Assembly (NCBI GenBank): GCA_043228905.1
Contig: JBHGNT010000003.1
Span: 16,926,001 to 16,990,000, forward strand
DNA: 64,000 bases
DNA from: Azolla caroliniana
Taxonomy: Eukaryota > Polypodiophyta
Direction of reading: 5' to 3'
Below are positions 35,813-47,919 of the stretch, one piece after another. Made by a program: the position numbers and the translations under genes. A model generated the notes under the pieces. That model saw only the letters and a program-made list of their open reading frames with translations, did not search any database and was not told the DNA's origin. Position 1 is the stretch's first letter. The number at the start of each line of letters is the position of its first letter.

Positions 35813-36177
35813 TGTGGTGGTCACATGGACCACACCTAGATTAGGCCCCTACCAAGCCCCATGCACCACACATAGACCACACCCAAATTAGGCCCCTACC
35901 AAGCCTCATGCACCACACCCAAACTAGGCCCCCACCAAGCCCCATAATTAGTAGAGCTAATTGGAGCGGGAGAACACCCTCCACGCTAAGAGAGAGTCTA
36001 TAAAATGTAACTTGAGACATAATGAAAGAAGGGCTATTCTTGAGAGCATTTCACATCTTGAGCATTTCACATCTTGCGGCTCTCCCTGCGGCACCCCGCG
36101 CATTAGTTTTCCAGGAGCTCAGAGAGGGAGGCAGCGTCAGCTAATTGGACGTTCTGCTTCTGTTGGTGATTCTGTCA
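35813..36177 (+). repeat. LTR of the rearranged gypsy (plus orientation)
   Basis: 365 bp from TGTGGTGG to TTCTGTCA, after the purine tract. It holds three copies of a ~37 bp CACC/CCAAGCCCCATG unit in U3 and a TATA box CTATAAAATG near 35999. GAGCATTTCACATCTTG occurs twice in a row (36044-36076). The exact right border rests on the CA before the inverted gag codons and could be a few bases off. Confidence 0.75.
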
Positions 36178-37053
36178 CTTTCGGCAGTGACGCCGAATGT
36201 GGCCATAGTTGTTGCAGTAGAAACATTTGGGGCGTCCCTGGCTGTCTCGTTCAGGCAATGCACGCTTGGCACATAATTGCGCGTTCTGGATGTCGATGTC
36301 CATGGGAGTGACGGCTGGTATAGTGTTTGTATGATCATGACTGAGATTACCTGGTGTGTGCACGTCGTGCGCGTCTGCAGCTTCGATGCGTTGGGCAGTG
36401 AGGATGGCTTCGTGTAGTGTCGTCGGGCCTTGATCGCGTACACGGCGGCGGAGGTCATGTCGTATACGCGGCCAGAAAAAAAACAACTTCATGTCCTCCG
36501 ACATGTTGGCGTCAGCCCGGCATAGGATCTGCACAAAACGAACCGCGAACTGGGTGATGGGTTCGCGTGGTTGTTGGGTAATTGACTCAAGTTGTTGTAG
36601 GGCCGTCTGGCGGGAGTCTTGATGAGCAAAATTCCGAATCATGGCTGCCTGTAACAGATCCCAGTCGTTGCGTGTCTCTTCGGGTTGTTGTACAAGCCAT
36701 GTTGCCGCGATATTCTCGAGGAGTGTCTTCATCTCCATTGCCTTCCGAGGGTGTGGCCACTGGTGGTAACTGGCCACCATTTCGAAATGATCCAGCCAAG
36801 AGAGGACGTCTTCCGATGGTAGGCCGGAGAACGGTTTTGGGCGAACTCGAGAGTCCGGGAGATTTTGTTGTGGCTCGGATCGTGCTGAAAGAAAGGACAA
36901 CATGGCTTGGTTAGTATGGTTAACTTGTAAAATGATGTTGGACAGAGCTTGAACCAGTTGGTCGATTGGCGATGTGGGCTGGTGTCCTTGATTGTGTTGT
37001 AGGAATTCCGGATTCATCGAGTTTGCGTTGCCGTCGTTGTTGTCGTGTTGCAT
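36178..37053 (-). pseudogene. Gypsy Gag fragment, inverted
   Basis: About 292 residues on the minus strand, opposite to the pol of the same composite. ATG at 37053. It contains a capsid-like region (VRPKPFSGLPSEDVLSWLDH, TLLENIAATWLVQQPEE, QLESITQQPREPITQFAVRF) and a full zinc knuckle CFYCNNYGHIRRHC. The coding sequence stops one or two residues after the knuckle, where it meets the CA end of the plus-oriented LTR, so everything from protease onward is missing. No internal stops. Confidence 0.85.
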
Positions 37054-37085
37054 CGTGGCGGGCGTTGTTGGGGTCGTGAGTTGGG

Positions 37086-37356
37086 GTGGCTTGGCTCGTC
37101 TTCTTCACCAAGATGTGAAATGCTCTCAAGAATAGCCCTTCTTTCATTATGTCTCAAGTTACATTTTATAGACTCTCTCTTAGCGTGGAGGGTGTTCTCC
37201 CGCTCCAATTAGCTCTACTAATTATGGGGCTTGGTGGGGGCCTAGTTTGGGTGTGGTGCATGAGGCTTGGTAGGGGCCTAATTTGGGTGTGGTCTATGTG
37301 TGGTGCATGGGGCTTGGTAGGGGCCTAATCTAGGTGTGGTCCATGTGACCACCACA
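37086..37356 (-). repeat. LTR of the rearranged gypsy (minus orientation)
   Basis: Matches 35813-36060 in reverse (TGTGGTGG at 37356 inward to CACATCTTG near 37086), then passes into the gag leader. The U5 part seen in the plus copy is absent here. Confidence 0.8.
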
Positions 37357-37608
37357 ATACCAATATCATACATTCTCAAATATACTATGAAAAAGGTTAA
37401 AATCCACCATTTTCGTGATTTAAAAATAAATTTCAAAAAGTTACATTCTCAATTTATATCACACACTTTACAATCAATGTTTTTTTTATAAGAAACGATG
37501 TTCACAGGAATCGAAAGACTTCAAAACACATGCTTTTATATTACTCGATTTGTTACACGCGGAACGTAGTTACACTTAATAGCCAAAAATACATTCATGA
37601 TAACTCCT

Positions 37609-40249
37609 TTACAAAGAATCACTACTATAACTAATATACAATGAGGATTCCTCGTCGTCGTCCTCTGATTGCCTTCGACCCGAGCCACCTAGTAGACCTG
37701 GTAATTTTTCTTTTATTATATCTATTGTTGACTTCCTTAAACATCCAGCTTTTGTAAGCGTGAAGTTGTACACGATGATATCCACATCAGAGATATCAAG
37801 GATCGAGGTGTTACGAATGTTTCACTTCCTCTTCCTACTTCCCCTTGTCGTCGGGTATTCAATCATCTCCAATGTATACTTACCCGTAAAAACATTTTTA
37901 CTTCTAGTGTTGTACCAATGCACTTTTCTAGACTTGATCATGTTTTCTATTTCATGCATTAGCACTTCTAGAATTTTTCCAATCCAAAATTGGTGGCCTT
38001 GTGAGTTTGTCATTAGCAGGTATTGCAATCAATATCCCCACTGTGAGCTCTTGCAAATTGCCTTGCCATCTAGCTTCAACTACTTTAGTCATCCTTGGTC
38101 CCACGTAAATGTCTCTTTGTTGTGGATGGACCAAATTGTCATTAATCGCATTAGTTGGTTGTTCTGGAGTTTTATTTACACGATCATGTTGTAGCGACCA
38201 TGTGAATGGCATTTCCAAAGTTCAATTACCACCAGATACACAATTGTCAATAATTCCTTTTTTATCACTAAAAAAAACATCCCACCATGATGTGTCTTGT
38301 TCTACGGCATATTTCTTTGTGGCCTCAATATGCTTCCTTTTTTCTGTTAAGGCCTAGAGCCATAAATGTTTTTGTTCTTCTACCAAGTCAATATGCAACT
38401 GTCCTTTCTTCTCAATTGGCATTTGTTTAGCTCCATAGACTATTGTACTAGGCATACAAAGTAAGAACTGGCAACCGCCTTTAGGTTCCCATTTTGTAGA
38501 AGATGAATATTGTTTGGCATACAAAAGCGTAGAACCACTTATTTCATTTTTCTTTATCATAAAAATGTGATTGAAGCTTATATTGTTTAAGTGGGCGAGC
38601 ACTTTAACATTCCCAACACCCCCATCTGATATATATCTCTTAAAGTCATATACTTCCTTCTAGTGTAACACTTTTGGGCATGGTGTATATGCATCACAAA
38701 TGACATCAAATAGTTTTGGTAATGTGAAAGCATCATGCCACCACAACTATCTAGAGAATGTGCTAAACATCTTATCTATATGATCATGTGTGTGGCCAAC
38801 CAAAAGAAAATTGACTTTCACTTTTCTAAATAATCCTTGGTTGACCAACATACTTAGATAGCCAAAGATAGTTGAATTTTTGTTCTCTCTAACAGTATTG
38901 TCCAATTGAATATAGAGAATAGGGGGGAACGGTTGGCCCCAAGACATCAAAACTCGGTGAATCACTTTAACTGTTAGGTTAGGGTCATTGTGAACATTGG
39001 GGTATGTAATGAAGACATGAGGTCCAACTGACCTATTATAAGCCAAGCATCCCACCAAGTGCATTTGAACAAGGCACTCATCATTGATGTCTTTGGGGAG
39101 CGTCTGCATATGCGGTAAGCACATCTTCTTCTTGTCCATGCCATCGATCATTAAGCACATGTATTGTTCAGGCCTCTTCAAACACTTCTCTATATGATGC
39201 ATCGCCTTCTTTCGTTCTAACAATTGTACCTCATGATGCTCATGTAGTAACTTCTTACTCATATCCTTTTCCATTGTTGTCTTCACACCTTTAACCAAAC
39301 TTTTAAGGTTCGCACAACTCAAGCAATACCCCATGCGTACTTTACGCGGAATAATAACATTTGAAAACAATGTTCTCCACAATCTTGTGAATTGGTTGTA
39401 TGTGACATATTTGGCACTTGATAATAGCATTTATGATCGATTGACATCATAAACTTCCTGACGTGTGTAATTATCAGAGAGGTGCATCTTGCCTATGGTG
39501 GGCATTACTTCACAATTTAACTGAAAGTAAATTTTCATCCAACCAATAGCATGTCTTCCAATTGCACCTTTCATACTTGGAACCTCTTTACAATTGACAA
39601 TCTGATCCCCACTAAGAAGACGTTGGTGTACTCTATGTAGCCGCATGTTACTAACACATAGCGCAATTTTGAATGCAACTCTACATATTTGTTGCACAAG
39701 GAAGATATAATACTTGAATGATACTTTGATCCCCGAAGACTTGTCAAACACCAATTGCATATGTGAGAAGAGGTAAGTGTCTTGCTCATCACCAGTCATC
39801 GAAAAATAGTAATGCCTTAATTCCCGCAACTTTGCTTTTCCAATCATTGACATACAGCCACGAGTACAACATGTTTTATTGACATCAAATCCAAGTTGCT
39901 TATCTGATGTCACCAAGTTAAATCTGGCCAAACGAATTCTACGTGGGATTCTTCTAATATGCATAGGGCTTCCCAATTTCTTTTCTTGAGTAGAAATAGG
40001 GGTAACCACATTGGAGTCAATTACGTTGTTGTTAGGTTGAACGCCCATGATCTTCGATGTTTCATTGGCATTACCATCATTGCTTGTATCTTTATTGACA
40101 TCGTATTCTTCGATAGAGAACTCTTCACATGAGTCGTTATTCACATGAGGTTTAGGAGAAGATGAGCTCAAACAATATTCTTTGACAAAAAATGATGTAT
40201 CTGTCGACAGACAATACTCTTCAACCGAAAACGTTGAGTTTTCACTCAT
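37609..40249 (-). pseudogene. DUF7869-type protein gene, decayed
   Basis: Minus-strand frame starting at ATG 40249 (MSENSTFSVEEY) and running to TAA at 37611-37609. The first third has an acidic Ser/Asn-rich head and a nuclear-type RRIPRRIRLARFN basic patch. A Cys-rich block with VNKTCCTRGCMSMIG follows, then the core: YMCLMIDGMDKKK, YIQLDNTVRENKNS and VGHTHDHIDKMFSTFSR. The last two motifs are hallmarks (from memory) of the family called DUF7869, whose spaced Asp residues suggest an RNase H-like, possibly transposase-derived fold. The tail contains VHWYNTRSKNVFTGKYT and an acidic Ser-rich end. In-frame stops at 39431-39433, 38747-38749, near 38660, 38354-38356 and near 38222, plus one frameshift near 38030, mark it as a pseudogene unless some lie in unrecognised introns. 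It is divergent from the methyltransferase gene. Confidence 0.7.
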
Positions 40250-41093
40250 GGTGTAAGATCCAAACTGAGCTCTCAAAATTATGTGCTTAAGCTAATATAA
40301 GAGATTGAAACAAATGATAAGTGCCTCTATATACATAAAGCTCCCTCAATCTAATGTCTATAATATTTATTATTATATAAAATAAACAAATAATACAATA
40401 AAAAAGATATTGTTATTATATAAAATATATTTTATTAATTATATTAATAAATCTATACACTTGTCATTATAATGGACATAAAATTTATTTTATACCTTAT
40501 TAATCATATAGTCTAAATTTTAATTTTAATTTATTGTATACAAATAGTATATTATTACAAATAGTTCAATAATGAAGATCACAATCATTTAAAAGTGACA
40601 TTCCCCACATGTAAATTAACTTGTTATTCCCATAATGTATATTAAATAAAATATATATAGTCTTTATATACATATAGTATATATTCACAATCATTAGAGA
40701 GTCATAAATATGTTTGTTTTCCAATCTTCAATCATTGGTTCATTCATAGATCATAATCATTTGGAAGTGCTAAACCCCATATGGGAGATATATTAATTTA
40801 TTCCTTTATTTATTTCACTTTAATCATAAGTTCATAATCATTTCGTGCTAATCCCCTATATCGTGACTTTGTACTAACCAAGCTACACTAACGACTAGCT
40901 AACGTAGGGGAACTAACTTGCATGTAACCCAACTTTGGTAGACTAACTATAGTTACTTTAACCACGGTTTTAAAGCCCTATAAATAGGAGGACCTTGTCA
41001 TTTACGAGATCTCACACGTGCAATCGAGCACACAGAGCATCACCAACGCAAGAGCACACGACCATCTCCCTGTCACCATCAAGCACGAAAATC
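40250..41093. promoter_or_regulatory. Shared divergent promoter region
   Basis: AT-rich interval between two genes transcribed outward. On the plus side TATA box CCCTATAAATAGG (about 40976-40988) lies about 105 bp before ATG 41094. On the minus side TGTATATAGAGG (about 40337-40326) lies about 80 bp before ATG 40249. Confidence 0.5.
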
Positions 41094-43029
41094 ATGTCTT
41101 CAAAGAAGATTGAGCACACGGAGTCCAGGTATGCAACTAATTGTACGGACACTTCATGTTTTGTATCTTTTCCAACCATGTCCAAACATACATAGGTCTT
41201 GATTCAAACACAAACTCGATACGACGTATTGAGTTCCTGTAAGGTAAACCCCCAGCTTGAATTAAAATCAAAATCGGCGAAGAAAATCGACCTCACAATT
41301 GAAGAAGTGATCAACGACATGAAGTTGTCTCTCTGGAGAGCAATGCAAGGCATTAAGGATGAGCAACTTTTGGTGTCTATGTTGTCAAGGGTTGTGGCCA
41401 AAGAATTGAGCCTCGAAGACATGGTCACTGAGTTCAACAAGTAAGTCTTCTCAAATAGTTAAATGAAACAAATATGGGTTTCTATAAAGTTCTAATCTCT
41501 ATTTGTGATTTCACAGTCATAAGGTGTATATGAAGATCCAAGAAGTTATGATGAAACAACATGGATGTATAACATGGGAACAAGTGACTGAGGAATACCC
41601 TATGACATATTCATATAAGGCGTTATCTGAGTATTTTATTGCATTCAAGGATTGGGTTAGTATTGGTCTTTATAATAAAGTTTTCTTAATTGTAGATGTT
41701 GTGTATTAATACTCGATGCCTTATTGTCTCTATTAGAAACCGTGTCGTGGTAAGAAACCATGAGAAGTCAAGGATATACACCACTTCCCAACATCCCTCC
41801 TTGCACATCTTGAGAGAGCCAGAAAAGCAAAGGAACGTAGCTTAGTCATGGCATACGAAATGAAAGAAGATGGCTCTTTCAAAAAAATTAGCCACAAGAA
41901 AGACATTACGAAAGATCTCTACTATAATGTGAATTGTGGTAGATGTCGTTGAGATGATCCAGAAAGTGCCAAAGAAAGAATATACACTACTAATTGCAAA
42001 TATTCCTTATGGATTTCGAATGGATGGAACATCATACAATGATGAACCTTTTAGGTTCAAACAATTAGAAAAAATGGTTAAGGATTTTGCTAAGCTGACG
42101 ATTGTATCCTTGTGGAGGATAGTCGTGTTTCATAGTATGGACCAAGGGTACTCGGTAGCTCAAGCATTGGGAACTCGTTGCCATGGCATCAAGAATCTTG
42201 CTTAGTAAGGATTATTTATAAGTCTCATTCACCATACCTTCGTTCCTAATTTATTGAATCTATTCTTAACTCTACCAATATTTGTTATAGGATAAAAACC
42301 AACGTCAATAGAGGACCAACCTTTCGGTTCGTGAATGCCATTGAGAACATTACGGTTGGCTACTTTGATGAAATAAAGAAACAAAGAATCAAGGAGCATT
42401 CTAATGAAGTCGAAGGTTCAAACCTGCTGGTATATCCAACAGTAACCCGGAAATTGCGACATGTCACCACGACAGAACGAGGACTTGTCAACCCATACCA
42501 AAAACCTCAACGACTTATGATACGTTTGATCAAAATGTTCTCGATAGAAGGAGATTGGATATTAGACCTATTTTTTGGCACAGGTATTCCTCGAAGTGGG
42601 TTTACGTTATTAAGATAATCAATACTGATTCTTATGGTTCGATAACTAAGTCTTCTTGCCCCTTTCTTTACAAGGACAATGTCAGCATGCGCATTGAAGC
42701 TAGACTTCAGAAACACTGTAGCATTGGAGAAGGACGAGGAGAAGGTTATATTTATAAATATGAGGATTAAGGCCTTGTGGGAATGCCTAGACCAGGACAA
42801 TGAGATCGGTGCAAAGCACATCGCTGATACAAAAAGGTTTCAACCGGCTTCACGAGAGCTTATTCCTTTGTTAGCTAGGGAATCGGGGGAGCTAATTGAG
42901 CTTGATGACGACCTTATAGAATATCTTACGGTTGCTCAGCTAACAGGGAAAGACAATGCATAGATAGCTAAAGAGACTTCTCTAATGGATGAAGAGGATA
43001 ATGACATTGATGATTTGATTACTATGTAA
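41094..43029 (+). pseudogene. Beta-class DNA amino-methyltransferase gene with introns, decayed
   Basis: Likely exons: 41094-41128; one ending 41440; 41517-41655; one from about 41737 to 42204; 42291-42583; 42686-43029, most with GT-AG borders. Motif IV is LLIANIPYGF (about 41990), followed by a long target-recognition stretch. The C-terminal part has NPYQKPQRLMIRLIKMF, then the SAM-binding motif I split by an intron (WILDLFFGTG | ACALKLDF) and ALEKDEEKV. Motif IV before motif I is the beta order of N4-cytosine/N6-adenine DNA methyltransferases; the usual [DNS]PP[YF] reads NIPY here. It ends in an acidic tail. Damage: a one-base frameshift near 41935, TAG replacing a Trp codon across the 42204/42291 splice, and TAG at 42961-42963 before the natural TAA at 43027. 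The join between exon 1 and exon 2 is not clean in phase. Confidence 0.75.
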
Positions 43030-44284
43030 TAGAATGTTTTGTTGATGAAGTGTAAACTTATGAATTGCAAGCTCTAATACAAATTTTGGGTTCTTCCATT
43101 GGTGTACTCCATTGTTTACATTGTTCTATATGTTTCAATTATATTCCTATATACTTGGTTTGTTGACTTATGACATCGGTTTCATCGCATCTATTGTTGA
43201 CTCTAATAAGGAGAAACATGAATTAGTTAACCTTAAGGCTGATTTTAGTCAAACTTTACCTAAACATATTATCCCTGTTGAATGGTCGTCAAGATTGTCC
43301 ATGTCGTTATTTGAGATCGGTTGTCGAGACTGTCGAATTGTGTCTAATATATAACTATCCATATATTATGGATCTTTGTCTTCTATTGCTGCTTAGAATG
43401 TGTAGTGTGTTCTTAATTATCAAACTATTAGGTTTGTTTGTCTTCCATTGCTGCTTTCATTGTGTAGTGTGTTGATAATGGTCTATGCCACACTACACCT
43501 CTCATCAATATCCACATGTTTCACACGCTTGTAGTCCCACTAGTGTTATCCTTCAGAGTTCGATCCCATGCAAATCACCTAAGGATTAGATTAGATCAAC
43601 TTTAAACACAAGTATTGAAAGCCTTAATAAGTTTGTTATTTCAATAACATTATCCTAAGGTTCACTATCTTACATTGTCCACAATTATATACATACGAGT
43701 ATTATGGGTCAAACTATAAATTATAACTCATTTTATTAGCATGGATACAATTACACCTCATATTTTTGCAAAACTTACCAAACAAATATAAGTCTTCATC
43801 TGAGTGTTTGCCATGTCGCACAAAACTGTGATATTGAGCCATTGTTGAACTTTATTATAATGGCATTAACATATCAACACATCCAAAGTTAAGTGAATTT
43901 CACATGTTCTCCACTCGAAGACCTATCATGTTTTATTAATTTTGCAAATTCTAATCAAGTTGTGGAATATGTGATACTAGTGCATCCAATTTTTGTAGAG
44001 AGGGTATATTTGGATATTTACAAAAGGAATCTACATGTGGAATGCGCAAGCCTTCCACTTGTGAACGCGAACGCGTTCTTCATTATTGTTACATTTTATG
44101 AATGATCTTAAGGTCTTATTGTCATCAAAGTACATACACAAAGCCAACACTTATTAATATGAATATTCTAGAGTAAAAACATACAATCTAGAAGGAAAAT
44201 AAACAAGGTAATAACAAGTTCACATAATTATATGAGAAAATGGATTGAGGGTACAAGACCCTAATTCTGAAAAATGTTCACTCA
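43030..44284. other. Downstream flank, no gene recognised
   Basis: AT-rich. A TTGCTGCTT...TGTGTAGTGTGTT phrase is repeated at about 43386-43410 and 43449-43474. Short frames match nothing. No terminal inverted repeat for the DUF7869/methyltransferase block was found by eye. Confidence 0.4.
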
Positions 44285-44710
44285 CCCCGCAATAGAGAGT
44301 AGTGAGTGATGAGTAATGAACAACTCCCAATGAGCGGCAAGTAATGAGCGGTGAGCGGCGAGTAACGAATGATGAGCGGCAAGTGACGAGTGGCACGCAG
44401 TGAGCGACAATCAGCAAGTGACGAGCGACAATCAACTAGCAATGAGCGGCAATCAACGAGCGGCAATTAGTGAGTGACGAGCAGCAATCAGTGAGGAAGA
44501 AGCAATGATCAATGAGCGACGATCAAGAGTAATAAGTAGCAAGTAGTGGGTAGTGAGCAGTGAACTGTGAATATTGAGGAGCGTTAGCGAGTAATGAGCA
44601 ACGAATAACAAGCAGTTGTTAGCAAACACTAAGGAAGGAGGAATGAGCAACGAGCAACGAGGAGGGAGCAATGAGCAGCAAGTCGCGAGTCACGAGCAAG
44701 AAATCTGACG
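44285..44710. repeat. Cryptic short tandem repeat (GAGCGGCAA/GAGTAATGA type)
   Basis: About 425 bp made of interleaved 7-10 bp words (GAGCGGCAA, GAGTAATGA, GAGCAACGA, CAATGAGC). Purine-rich on the plus strand, Ser/Leu/His-rich artefactual frames on the minus strand. Confidence 0.75.
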
Positions 44711-46465
44711 ACAAAGAGTAAAAAAACAAAAAGAGGGGGAAAGTAAAACACAAAAAGGGGGTGAAAAGGGGAAAGAGTAAGACTAAAGAAGAATACATAC
44801 AAAAAAAAAATTACCTTTGTTTTTTACATAAACTATATAAATAGACGGTTGAACCGGCTAGATTCCGGTTCGTAAGAAAACTTGGCCGGCAAAAGTCCCA
44901 ACCCAACCGGAACGTTGACACTGTTCATGGGACTTTGCCTAACATTGGTCTTGACTACCCTTGTCAAATTAAAGTATTATTGTTGTATTCAATGTAGAGT
45001 ACATCTTATGACCCACACACTCTCATCATGACAAGTAATGGGAAGGTATAATTATATTAACCATGCCCCCCTTGGATATATAGTGTTGATTCATGTTGAT
45101 TATAGTGGATTTACTTTTAGTATTATTTGTAGTCTCATGATAATCTTGCCCCAACTCGCTTCATCTAAATTTTTATATCTTTCTTTCTCTTTTCTCAAAT
45201 GGATGTAACACACAAATCTATCTACTTTGTGTTGCATGAAAACAATCTATTTAGTTCTCTAAAAGTTTGCAATTTAATGCACAATCTCTTCAATATGAAA
45301 TGAGCATTGTAGCACCCATTAGGAGACTCATAGATTTTATAAGTTCAAGGGTAAGAGTAGATCATGTTGTAGTGTCACACTGTGTTTTTCAACTTCTCAT
45401 CACATTCGTATTAGCTCTGTCCACATTGTCAAACTTGACTTATCCTTACACATATTTTTCTTTTAATCACAATGTCTACTCTCAATTGTAATGCTCATTA
45501 ATAACATTCTTGAACATCAGTGGATCATTTATCAACTCTAGACACAATATGTGAAAACGATTCCCTTTGATCCCACATGTCATACTGGCAAGGTTGTCCT
45601 AAAATAACACATTCCCACATACCCATACTTTAATCCCAAGGACAATATATACTATCTTGCATGAAATAACGATTATGTGATACTATCTTCCTTTTCTTTA
45701 AGGCATTTATCCTCAATTGGAAGTATAGTACATTGACAATTCACAAAGCATCCATATTTTATTATTCAACATTGAAAAAGAAAAAGTTGCATCACGACAT
45801 GGAAATAATCCAATATCAAATTCTTAGATGACCACATCAAAAACTATAGAACAATTATAAATCAAGGGTTGTGCCCTCATCCCATCATATAACCCCATTC
45901 GAAGTATCGTCACAAGTCTTTTGTACATCTAGTGTAGGATTTAACAAGTATAAAGCAACATCTAAGCATATGTTGAGTGAGTATAAATCAAAGAACTACA
46001 TCGAAACCTGCTTTCTTATTCTACAACGTCTCACTTGGTTGGTTAAAAACGAACTTTTTGTAATCAAAATATAACCATTCACGTCCTAACATGTTGGCGA
46101 ATATATTATCTAGAAGGTCATCTCCTATTTAAAAAACAAAAAATGTGTGGAAAGTAATAAGGATTTATTAAATAAGTGATCAAGGTAATCTACAAGGATA
46201 TGATCCAATTGTAAAAAAAACTTATGAGTTCATCATATGATAATGCAAACTATCATTTCATGTGAGCTTATCATTTGGAAGAAATTTATTGAAATAGAAT
46301 AGTTTAATTGGGTGTTTCTAAAATATAATTAGTTTTGTTGGATAAAATGTGTAATTTGACATATTGCTCTTTTAGGAGATAGCATGCTCTATCCTCCTTG
46401 AAAGACAAGAAATGGAACTTCAAGTCCACGGGGGTTTATGAACTATGATTCCCTTGACAATGTTG
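44711..46465. other. No gene recognised
   Basis: AT-rich. 44850-44935 is a small CCGG-rich patch (ACCGGCTAGATTCCGGTT) of the kind seen in LTRs of this window, possibly an LTR scrap. Nothing else identified. Confidence 0.4.
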
Positions 46466-46592
46466 TATTCCTTTGGTAAATCAAATAATAAATACATGTA
46501 TACCTTTCAAAGAGTAATATATGAAAGCTAGGATATTCCTTTGGTAAAACAAATAATAAATACATATATACCATTCAAAGAGTAATACATAT
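46464..46592. repeat. Direct duplication of about 52 bp
   Basis: ATTCCTTTGGTAAATCAAAT with the following 35 bases (46468-46520) recurs at 46542-46592 with a few changes. Period about 74 bp. Confidence 0.75.
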
Positions 46593-47318
46593 ATATCCAG
46601 GGCCACTCATAAATATGTCATCGTACTTAACACACGAGTTTAACATGTTACGATAACAACCTCAATCGAACGCCTTGTGTGTGAACACACTTGTTGAAGC
46701 ACATGAAACTAAAACCCACTATTGATTGGTCATTTGCATCTAATGACGTGAATCTTCTACATATCCCACTCACTCTCCAATCATCACTAAATTTATTATG
46801 ACTACTCATACATATGTCTAGACTCTAGACTCCATCTTTACACATCACTTATAAGTTATATATAGTTAAAGGACACAATATAAAGAAGCCATGAAGAGGG
46901 TCTATTAGTATGCCTTGAATAGGTTTCCCTTTAGTATGCCTTGAATTGAACACATATAATGATTCCCTCGAGAAACAACAATATCAATGTGAATTAAACG
47001 TGTTGTAATATTTCTTGCAAATTTACTTTCCATGTAGACATCTTAATGGTATGCTAGATTATATTACATCTTGAGACACTCCATTAAACTTTAGTTACTC
47101 ATCAAAAGTGACAACCTATTTAGATACATGGTGTGTTACCACTCATGATTCTATAAACAATGGCAAGGCGGTGACATTGATGGAAGGAAACATGTATGGA
47201 TTTTATGCATACAACGATCCCAAGAAAGAAGGATTGTGGGGGTTTCAAACATTTATAACATGAAAGATAAGTTAGTCGAAATTGTTTGTGTAAAGACATC
47301 ATGTGAAATTTGGGTTTT
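46593..47318. other. No gene recognised
   Basis: AT-rich, no reading frame longer than about 60 codons, no repeat structure noticed apart from a short CCCTTTAGTATGCCTTGAAT phrase used twice near 46900-46945. Confidence 0.4.
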
Positions 47319-47919
47319 CTAGAATACCCTTTAAGGTTTTCAATGTTAACAAGAGAAGAGGAAGATCCACAAATTCTATGTTTATCATTGTTAAATTACA
47401 ATAAATGAAAGTGGCTAGGAATAAAGTTATTTTTTTCATAATCAACGAGTGAATATAGGTCAAGTTTTGTATGACGAACATCCAATCTCATTACCATGAT
47501 GACGTTTATAATGAGTTTAATAGCCAATGGACTAAAGTGATAACAATGCTAAATTTTGTGAAATGATCACTCTACAAGGCAATTCACCATTATCTTAAGC
47601 AAGTTTTATTTAACGGAAAACTCTAGAATACCTTGAGCATTTTTATGTTTACTAGAATACCCTTTAAGGTTTTCAAAGTTAACAAGATAAGAGGAAGATC
47701 CACAAATTCCATGTTTATCATTGTTAAATTACAATAAATGAAAGTGGCTAGGAATAAAGTTATTTTTTTCATAATCAATGAATGAATATAGGTCAAGTTT
47801 TGTATGAAGAACCTCCAATCCCATTACCATGATGGCTTTTATAATGAGTTTAATAGCCTATGGACTAAAGTGATAACAATGCTAAATTTTGTGAAATGAT
47901 CACTCTACAAGGCAATTCA
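47319..47919. repeat. Direct duplication of 268 bp, period 333 bp
   Basis: 47319-47586 and 47652-47919 align over 268 bp without a gap and with roughly 15 substitutions. Both begin CTAGAATACCCTTTAAGG and end CTCTACAAGGCAATTCA. The 65 bp spacer is not repeated on the right. Confidence 0.92.

Larger units (their letters stand above)
27814..37356 (+). mobile_element. Rearranged gypsy element with two U3 outer ends
   Basis: Order on the plus strand: the first 51 bp of an LTR (TGTGGTGGTCACATGG...), pol lacking gag and protease, purine tract ACAAGGGGGA (35801-35810), complete LTR (35813-36177), then, inverted, gag (36178-37053) and an LTR running out to 37356. Both outer ends are the U3 terminus TGTGGTGG. 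ATAC flanks it at 27810-27813 and 37357-37360. A TNT1-like copia sits in the integrase region (29744-35223). The same LTR family is found in all three places. Confidence 0.8.

Noticed and set aside
44285-44710. CRISPR-like array
   Set aside because: Words are 7-10 bp, irregular and without unique spacers; the genome is eukaryotic.
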